DNA from: Pyrenula massariospora
Lineage: Eukaryota; Ascomycota; Eurotiomycetes; Pyrenulales; Pyrenulaceae
Direction: 5' to 3'
Length of the DNA: 64,000 bases
NCBI GenBank assembly: GCA_021030905.1
Contig: JAGFMI010000011.1
Span: 1-64,000 of the forward strand
Both the position numbers and the translations under genes were made by a program. Position 1 is the stretch's first letter. Each line of letters opens with the position of its first letter. Shown here piece by piece: positions 56,577 through 64,000 of the stretch. The notes below the pieces were generated by a model. The model saw only the letters and a program-made list of their open reading frames with translations, was not told the origin of the DNA and ran no database searches.

Positions 56577-59424
56577 ATGTTCCGAGACTCGGCCAGCGAC
56601 ACATCGTCGGTCAGAGGAGGTCAACGACATCACCACCATGGCGCACCTCAGTCACTGCGGCTGTTGCGAACTTTGCCCAGTCCAATTTCCGATTCCGACG
56701 GCGAAGAAAGAAGGCCACCAGATAGCGAAACGGAGAGCGTGGAAGAAGTGCGTCGGTCAGAAGGATTACCACTCCCCAATAGCGGGACCGCCTCAGTGCT
56801 CAATGCTAAAGAGGTAATGCCCCTGCGACTGAACAATGATCACAACCAAGGGGACTCACTATCCTATCACGATCGAGGTCGTGGTGCGCGGCGCGAAAGG
56901 AACCGTATCTGGACGGAAATAGCCAACAAATATATCACGCCGGAAGAAACAGAGCTTATGGTCAAGAGGCTAGAAAAGAGATCCGATCGCGCTCTCCAAA
57001 GAACTTATCTCGAAGGCGTGCCTCTGTCCGACGTGCTCGAGAACGCTCCCATCCTTAAAGTCGAGCTGCTATTCCTTCCGGGCGCCGACAAGCCTCAAGT
57101 CAACGATATTGAACGGGCCAATATGTCCTCGGACGATCCCGATCCAAAAACGAATACTTGGCGAGTGGCTACTGCTGGATCCTTGTTGAGTCAATTTGAC
57201 GTCAACGAGAAGCTCGATGTGCAGAAGACGGACAAAACTAGTTTGGTTGCGAGGAGAGCTCGTGAGCGCCTCAGGAGAAGTTCGCCGCATAGTAGGCAAG
57301 CCGTAGAGGGCAAGAACGGTGTCGGCAAAGAGATCGCACGTGTATCGAGGGACCTGCGAGCTGCTGTGACCATTGATAGCGATGTAAGTCTCCATTCTTG
57401 ATCTACACCTCTGCTTGACCCTATCACCAGTGGCCAAAAAACGAGGATCTGCAGCTGTAGTTAGTCAACGCTGCCCGACAATTATCACAATACCCGGGCT
57501 AACGCAAGTATTCTTAAAGGAAGTTCGGATGGTAAACTTGCTCCGGTACACGGATTTCGATATCTCGAGTACTCTGATCGAGGTTGACGGGACGTCTCTG
57601 GTCGGCTTGATGACTGATTTCCGACACATCATTAATCGTGGAGGTCCTGACATGAGCTTCGCGGAAACCGGACAACTGCTCGATCTCATGATCGAAGACG
57701 CAAGACGCCTCTGTATCAGAAGTCCAATTCTATTTCGCATGTCGACCCGGTCCAAGATCATTAACTCCAAAGACACTCGGTACGGAATCGACGATGGCTC
57801 GCTTTTTCGAACATTGACAACGTCCAAGGGCATCCAGAAGATCATCACGCTTAGTGCTAGCTACTACAACTCGCTGGACCCAGCCGGCTCGAGCGATCTT
57901 ACTCAAACGATAATTAGGCCACGATTCCTCCAAATGGTCGTACTTCTACTCTCCCTCCTTAACGACTCAGACTTGAAGGACATTGCGGATTTCCTCGAAG
58001 CCACCTACGGCTTCAAAGCGGATAGGCCGCACCTAGAGCTCATGTTTTTGAAGGTCATTCCGCTCATGTCCATCAACTCACGTGTCTTTCTGGAATCTGT
58101 CGTGCCAGCCTATGAACGCCACCCACTGCTCAAGGACCTGGACACGAAAGACCCTGAATGTCAGAGCCACTTCTGGAATGTCTTCATCCAGCAGATCCTG
58201 CTAAGAGAGTACATCCTGCCTGGTACCATAGATGACCATGGACGAGATTTCTACTCGTGGATCATTCAGTGGCCGAAGGACGGATTCAGGAATTCCGAAG
58301 TATTCGACAATCTCCAATACAATAGCAATCACCTTCGTACTGTAAATGATGTCCCTTCGATTATTCTGAACCCAGGAGAGAATCTCAAGGAACTGACTGT
58401 GATCATGACAAACGGCAACACGTACTGCATTGGTTCTGACGACTTGGAAAAGATCACTTGTCTCCATGACGGGCCGTACGCTGTCCGAGAAGCTCGTCAA
58501 GGCGGTAAAGTGTACGAGCTTGTCATCCAAAGCACTTACCTGAATAAAGACCTGCAGATCGCAATCTCTAAGATCAATGAAGTCATTGCGGCACTGAACC
58601 CTAATCTGGCTAAGCAACACAACAAGTCTCGCTCACTCACAAAGTTACCAAGCTTTCGCAACCGAGGCCCAGCTCCCGGCTTCCTTGATCCCTTCATAGG
58701 TAGCGGCCGGTTGACCCGACACGTGGCTTGCCTCAACGCCGACACGCTTGCCACAGCCTACAAACTCGAAGGCCGCAAGCTCCACATGTTCGACTGTGTT
58801 CGCAACATGACACACGACATCCGCGAGCTACGAGCCATGCTAGGTCTGATCGAACACCGTGCGAGCGCCATGAATCTCCAGCGCTTTAGCAACGAACGCC
58901 GTGCTCTGCGGAATGCTCTCGACGACATCCGCGAGTGGATTACAACGGCCGAAAGCATCAAAGAGAACATACAAGACTCTTTTGACGGCGCTGACGAGCC
59001 GATCCTCAAGGTCCTATACCCGAGCGGCTCAGATCCCCGCGACCCGAACCTCTGGTTTGAGTATCGCACCTGGCACACCTCCAACAACAAGGCCTTGCAT
59101 GTCGACGCGCAGAGAGCCACCGTTGCTCAAGTACAATGGATCTCGGACGAGCTAGCGGAAGTACGCCTCGAGGTCGACCCTGTCGAATACTATGTTACGC
59201 CGCTTCGTCCGGTAACTGAAATCACTCGACAGGAAGAAATCCAGGAAGGTGACATGGCGGTGCTGGCGGGACAGTATCTGCTCGTTGCGGCGGGGTTCGA
59301 TGGCATCACATACTCGATGGAAAACTGCTTGAAGGTTACAGGGTTGAAGAACAAGGTGGAGAGGAGACGGGGTAGGAATCGCCGGGGAGCAGAGAGTAAG
59401 AAAACGGAGACAGTGTTCCGGTGA
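56577..59424 (+). CDS. 903-residue fungal protein of unknown function
   Basis: I join 56577-57383 to 57520-59424. The 136-nt intron starts GTAAGT and ends TTAAAG, with CTAAC 16 nt before the acceptor. It is the only acceptor in this stretch that keeps the frame of the second exon from this donor. The N-terminal part is basic and disordered, with a helical region near TEIANKYITPEETELMVKRL. The second exon (EVRMVNLLRYTDFDISSTLI) is globular and helix-rich with no named domain. A basic tail (KNKVERRRGRNRRGAESKK) could direct it to the nucleus. The ATG at 56577 is preferred; in-frame starts upstream exist. It could be two genes if the intron is wrong. Confidence 0.6.
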
Positions 59425-60346
59425 TGAATAAAGTCGGAACGACTGTGCGATGTTATAGCTGGATACGGGCGCGGGGAAGGGTAATTCTAGTCACTCTTGT
59501 CTGGATTGCTGATACAGGTTTGCTTCGTCAAAGCTAGACGCTGCGGAGTAGGCTTTGAGGCAGCTTTGAAGAACCTTGTGAAACTAGCTTCTCGAATTTA
59601 AGCGGGCACATTTCCTATATATCGATTAAGATGTGGCCGGTCTCTTAATAGAAGACCGCTTATCAACTCTCTGCAACTATTTCGGAGCCACTGCCCTGCG
59701 ACTGGCTCACTCTCTGCCGCCAAGCAGAGTCATGGCAGAATAACACTGGCTTTTCTAGATGTGGGTCAATTATATTGAAGTTATTTGCACGAGATAATGA
59801 TGATCATTTTTTGAGAAGAATCACCGCAGAACAAGTATGGTTTTTACGCTAGTTTATTTTAGGTCTAGTTTTACTTAGCCTTTTGAGTCCTTATGATTTA
59901 GAAGTCTGCCCCTATAATTCAATTCCCTATGCAACCACACAAGTAAATAGAGGTATTCACGCGACTCTACTATTTTTGACCCCGCTTGCTGAGATTAGAA
60001 AACAATCAACCGAATATCACTTTTCGTAGAAATCTACAAGATCTCGAACGTATGAGAGGCTTTGTCTCATACCTATGCCCGAGCACCATAAGCTGACCAC
60101 CGCAATATAATTCAAAAGACACGCTCAAAGAGCGTTTGCTTGCGCCTCTATCTCTACCCTCTCATAGACGTATCGGGGTAAGAAATGCTTGAGAGAAGCA
60201 CTGATTGACATGCCGGCGGCGGACCACTTTCCCAGTCTTTCTAGTAAAAGATCAAAAGTACAACCTCTACCTGCGTATTGGACCTCGACCCTCGCAGCAT
60301 CACGATTCTCTCTGGCTTTACTAGGATATTGAAATTCCCGTCCACC
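59425..60346. other. 0.9-kb intergenic region
   Basis: A/T-rich in the middle. No gene, RNA or repeat is recognised. Confidence 0.4.
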
Positions 60347-60604
60347 ATGCCCACCAAGCACTAGCTCCCCACCTCTCCCCCCTTAACCCTACAGTTCACA
60401 AACGCCAACCTCATCGACGTCGAAACCGGCTCCATCACGCCCGGTAATATCACCCTCTCCGCTGGCCGCCTCTCCCAAATTACAACCTCCTCTAGCTCTT
60501 TCCCTATCCCCTCTACGTCTCCCCTACCCTCTACGACTATTAACAATCTACAGATCGATCACCCTCGCTCCTGTAACCTTCACGAAAGACTAATGTCTGG
60601 CTAA
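60347..60604 (+). pseudogene. truncated amidohydrolase N-terminal fragment
   Basis: CACC-ATG at 60347 (MPTKH), then a CTTAACCCTACAG acceptor-like sequence before TTC at 60395. The frame reads FTNANLIDVETGSITPGNI and TLSAGRLSQI, the typical first strand-turn of imidazolonepropionase-like amidohydrolases. It then runs into a Ser/Thr/Pro stretch and stops after about 69 codons. The expected metal motif (HxH after the GLIDxHVH strand) and the whole barrel are absent. I read it as a host gene remnant; the downstream DNA no longer shows the rest. Confidence 0.5.
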
Positions 60605-62082
60605 AGCTCTCTCCTCTTCGTTTTCCCAACCCGAGAAGGAGGCGGCTAGGAACAGCTTCAGACTATGAGATTTCGCCTGTTGCGGGTGCCGTATTACCCT
60701 CATTATCTTGCGAGAATAAGGTTCGTCTACAAAATGGAAATTCCCTATTATCTAAGCATAATAAATAATAATAGCGGTAGTACCCTGATAACGAATCTTG
60801 ATGATCTTTGGGTGACCAATGAGGATACCTTTAATCATTTCGACATGCTTCTTTAAAGCATGGCGTCTCTTGAGTCGTGTTGATGTTATGCTGCTGGAAA
60901 GTGAAGAATATTATATGCAAGAGGCATTGTGCCTACAAGCGCCTGCATGGCGTAGTGGGCTTTCAACATATGCATACGCCCATACTTCAGATGGTAGGGG
61001 TTTATTGTTGCTTAAGTTGATAACGAAATTACATTCTGAACGGACAAGCATGCGGCCATTGTTAAAGAAGATATTCTAGAATATATACATCTATCCGCTA
61101 GCGGTGCTAGATGACTTGATTTGAAATGTGGAAGCTCCGTGAAGGGGTTCCCTGAGGCTAGGCAGAACGTAGGCTAGGCAGGGATGGCCCCCGGAGACTA
61201 CTGGGAAGAACAAAGCAGCGAGGGGTCGGGAGCAAAGGTACCCAAAAGCAGCGCCAGAGGCTTCTCTTTCTGGTGGCCGTTGCTCCTGTAATTCTCGTTT
61301 TATCGTGAATACATAACAGTTGGTGGCAATTTTCGGAGAGCGGAGTGTATGGCGTGCCGCGAAAAGGGAGGAATGTGTATAAAGTAGATGGAAAGGCATT
61401 TCACGTCAAAGCAGAATGGGGAAACTTTCCGAAGGCGGGCTTGACCGTCTTTGGCAGAGATTCGGGGACTTGGTGGCGCCTAAGATAGCAACTGTGGCAG
61501 CATTGATATTGCGAGGGGTGATCTGCGACAGGCATCCCCACGGTTTAGGAATGCTGCACAGCCTTGTTTCGAAATCGCCAGCTTTTGACGAAGCGAGTGC
61601 CATAGATCTGTCGGTGCAGAAAAAGAATCTGGTCTGAATAACTTCCCAGGGCAATATTTTGTAGATGATTCTTCATCTCTGGCGTTTGCCATCCATGACA
61701 AGGTGTTGACGGGTCTCTGTTGGAGGATTCAGCCTTGTGCGGCAGGCGTGGGGGCGGCATGCGGTGCCGCAACCAGACGAGGAAAGTCCGCCCGAAACCG
61801 TTTTCACAGAGGCGCAGTGGAAGGATCCTGCAGGGCAGCTCGCGGCGTATACTATCTACACCACTTTCTGCCCCTCATGTGTCCTTTCCTTTCTACGTCT
61901 CCTTTTCCCTTCGCGCCGTTGCTCCCTGAATAATAAGCACTCCCTCGTCTCACTTCATCGGTCGGACCTGGTATGCTTAGGTACACTGCATCTGAAGCAC
62001 GGCCATTGATTCCGAAGGACTCTCTAGCCATCTGAGGATCGACACCTCCCTTCAAGCGGTAAAGATTTGAGACACTACCGCA
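60605..62082. other. 1.5-kb gene-poor interval
   Basis: Several ORFs of 60-90 codons (60665-60856, 60819-61079, 61416-61637, 61737-62009) are in unrelated frames and match nothing I know. The left part is A/T-rich and could be decayed coding DNA after the amidohydrolase fragment. Confidence 0.35.
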
Positions 62083-62961
62083 ATGCACACAACCAATGTC
62101 GATCGAGTCATCCTCCTTTCCCTACTCGTCTCGCCTACCGTCTCTCTTCCCATTCCTCCAGTTGATTCACGTGCGGACGGCGTGCACTTAGAGTCGACAG
62201 CGGTTCAATTCTTGCCATACGATTTCTCACGCGTTACCCTTGGCTGCTCGGGGTTGAAAAAGGCTCTGCCTGGCGATCAGAAAACTCCTCCAAAAGACGA
62301 AAACTTGTTGGCAGCCTTGATTCTTGCAGACAGTGCTCGAGACAGAGCGTTCGACATTCCTATAATATTGGATAGTGAGGGGATCGAAGAAGGCGTTCCC
62401 GAAGAGGAAGACGAGGCCCACGACGAAATCGACCTTGACGTGGAGCTAGAGCCTCGACATGACTTGCGAAAACGAGGCACCACCCCACCAATAACCGGTC
62501 GTCCTCTCGCAAAACAGCCTGTCCGCAGCCAAAGTGCAGGGACCTCACCGAGCCACCCGCAAGAACAGCTTGATATACAGCGGAGCTTGTCTACCAATGA
62601 CCTTTTTGCTGGCGGGAAAAAATTACATGTGCTCGACCCCGCTATAAACGCTCAAAGGGAACAGGAAATCATCGACGATGAAGTCGAAGAAATGTGCGGT
62701 GGATTCGATGATAGATACGGCAAATGGTTCACAGCGTCTGGGCAGACCACCTCTCTGGAGGAGTTCAAGAAATGCGTCAAGGACGTAAAGCGTCGGGTCA
62801 AAGCCGCCATGGAAGCCGCTACCTCGACAGATGCCATCAAATATGGGTTTGATATTGGGAAGACGACGATGGCAGATGTAGCTGTGAAAGCTGACTCGGT
62901 CATGAAAGCCGCAAATCAGTTTTTAGTTTCCGGCGCCGGAGAGCAGAGAGTTATCTCATAG
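62083..62961 (+). CDS. secreted acidic protein, unknown function
   Basis: 292 residues with a signal peptide (MHTTNVDRVILLSLLVSPTVS, about 1-21). An acidic pro-like region follows (EEGVPEEEDEAHDEIDLDVE), then a dibasic site LRKR at about 129-132 of the kind cut by the Kex2 protease, then a Ser/Pro-rich linker and a helix-rich C-terminal half with only two Cys (MCGGFDDRYGKWF, EEFKKCVKDVKRRVKAAMEA). This is the layout of a Kex2-processed secreted protein. I recognise no family, so an effector role would be speculation. It is a single exon with a complete stop. Confidence 0.6.
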   Translation: MHTTNVDRVILLSLLVSPTVSLPIPPVDSRADGVHLESTAVQFLPYDFSRVTLGCSGLKKALPGDQKTPPKDENLLAALILADSARDRAFDIPIILDSEGIEEGVPEEEDEAHDEIDLDVELEPRHDLRKRGTTPPITGRPLAKQPVRSQSAGTSPSHPQEQLDIQRSLSTNDLFAGGKKLHVLDPAINAQREQEIIDDEVEEMCGGFDDRYGKWFTASGQTTSLEEFKKCVKDVKRRVKAAMEAATSTDAIKYGFDIGKTTMADVAVKADSVMKAANQFLVSGAGEQRVIS

Positions 62962-63598
62962 TTGGGAGGAGCTCGTAATACAGACCAAATTGGCGGAGTT
63001 TCGGATTCTGGAGGTTATTTGACCTGGCGTACAAAGACCTAGTGGAGAGATTGGATGATACCAAGACATGGCTAATGAAATTTATTGTTGTTTCTCGGGA
63101 TTTTGCATGAAGGCATGAAATTTGCATCAATTGATTACGCTCCAAACAATTTGTAGACGAAGCTCAACAACACATAACTTGAAGCAACATGTACCACCCT
63201 GAAAGAAGTGACACAGAATCTCTTAAACTTCTCACTGGAGTCTGCATGATGACCCAAGTCCGTGGCAGCGGTTGATTTGATCATGAAAGCAGCAAGCCGC
63301 TAGCCCCAAGCGCACAGAATGGGAGATTCGTCGTCTGTCGTGGACCCAACAGTCAGTTTCGATAAAACAAGCCGCTACAAGCCGAGAGGTTGCCCCACGA
63401 CCGCCATGTTCGCCCCTCCAATGACACCTGCTTGCAGGGTTCAGGCACCACTTACACATTTCGTGGCGGACGCCTAATGTTAGGTACCCAGAATCTTGAA
63501 GACTTCCAACCTTGTGCATGCTTTACCGACTCGGCCGTCAGATACACCCATACTTCCGCATCTTCCTGATTGTACACATCACAACTTTTCTCATCGTC
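62962..63598. promoter_or_regulatory. intergenic, upstream of the CCDC124-type gene
   Basis: 637 bp with a C/T-rich end (about 63540-63595). No defined element is seen. Confidence 0.4.
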
Positions 63599-64000
63599 AT
63601 GCCAGGCAAAAAAGGAGGAGAAAATACAAAGAAAGCCGCTGGCAATGCGAGGGTGAGTTACGCTTTCGACTGGGTCCTGATAGACTACCTCGCTGAATCT
63701 GCGCTACAGAAAGCCGAAGTCGCTGCACAAAAGCAATCCCAGGTCAACGCAAGAGTAGAAGCCGAAGAAGCCGAGAAATGGTCCAAGGGCGCGAAAAGCA
63801 ATTCGAAAAAGTACTCGGCCCCGGTCTCCCTTCTCAAGCTCTTACTGATCATTTTTGCCTGGTCTAGAGAATCAGCCGAAGACAAGAAAGCCCAAGCTGC
63901 AGCCAAAAAGGCTGAGCGCGATGCCCTCCTCGCCGCCGAGGAAGCGACTCAGCCATCAAAACCCAAGGGTGCTGGGGCAAAAACAGCAACCAAGAAAGCA
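63599..64000 (+). CDS. CCDC124/DUF1014-type ribosome-associated coiled-coil protein (partial, cut by window end)
   Basis: Exons are 63599-63652 (MPGKKGGENTKKAAGNAR), 63710-63810 and 63868 to beyond the window. The Lys/Ala-rich, highly charged coiled coil (KAEVAAQKQSQ, EAEEAEKWSKGAKSN, KKAERDALLAAEEATQPSKPK) is typical of the N-terminal half of CCDC124 homologues, which bind idle ribosomes. Both introns are GT-AG with lengths of 57 nt. The conserved C-terminal half lies outside the window. Confidence 0.85.
   Translation, partial: MPGKKGGENTKKAAGNARVSYAFDWVLIDYLAESALQKAEVAAQKQSQVNARVEAEEAEKWSKGAKSNSKKYSAPVSLLKLLLIIFAWSRESAEDKKAQAAAKKAERDALLAAEEATQPSKPKGAGAKTATKKA

Noticed and set aside
61416-62009. 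Series of 70-90-codon ORFs with protein-like stretches
   Set aside because: They are in different frames with no consensus introns that would join them and no family I can name.
1-64000. CRISPR arrays, rRNA genes, intact transposons, virus-like elements
   Set aside because: No regularly spaced repeats, rRNA-like sequence, terminal repeats with transposase or polymerase/integrase domains were seen on either strand.

Overview
The window is nuclear DNA of a filamentous ascomycete (Pezizomycotina). The evidence is short introns (about 41-144 nt) with CTAAC/CTGAC branch sites close to the acceptor, dense genes on both strands, and proteins with the domain layouts of filamentous fungi (OSH3-type oxysterol-binding protein with GOLD, PH and lipid domains, VAC14, SPT6, STE7/MkkB-type MAPKK, mitochondrial aconitase). 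I cannot settle the class. All coordinates and splice models were read by eye.

Positions 1-42900 are mostly housekeeping genes. In order they are: a small conserved protein; VAC14 (-); RAD54 (-), divergent from a mitochondrial carrier (+); a secreted M15-like peptidase (+); mitochondrial aconitase (+); a LACTB2-like metallo-beta-lactamase (+); a type II tRNA-like gene; complex I 40-kDa subunit (-), divergent from proteasome RPN9 (+); OSH3 (-), divergent from exosome RRP4 (+); SPT6 (-), divergent from a MAPKK (+); an IFRD protein (-), divergent from LCP5/neuroguidin (+); an F-box protein (+); and a large membrane protein (-). The shared theme is core cell function: lipid and phosphoinositide control, recombination repair, respiration, protein and RNA turnover, transcription elongation and ribosome assembly.

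Positions 42900-63600 are accessory in character, with longer gaps and lineage-restricted genes. They hold a six-exon secreted protein resembling M35-type metallopeptidases but without a visible zinc motif, a Cys-rich small protein next to a large fungal-specific protein, a secreted guanyl-specific RNase of the T1 family, a Ser/Thr-rich single-pass surface protein, a 903-residue unknown protein, a truncated amidohydrolase relic, and a secreted acidic protein. The right edge cuts a CCDC124-type ribosome-associated protein.

The most notable signals concern gene structure. RAD54 has a start codon split by an intron and two MCB boxes just upstream. There are two GC-AG introns and several micro-exons of 13-25 nt. 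Two in-phase stopless introns could give alternative isoforms. Two ORFs lie in one frame separated by a single TGA. I found no CRISPR array, intact transposon or virus-like element.
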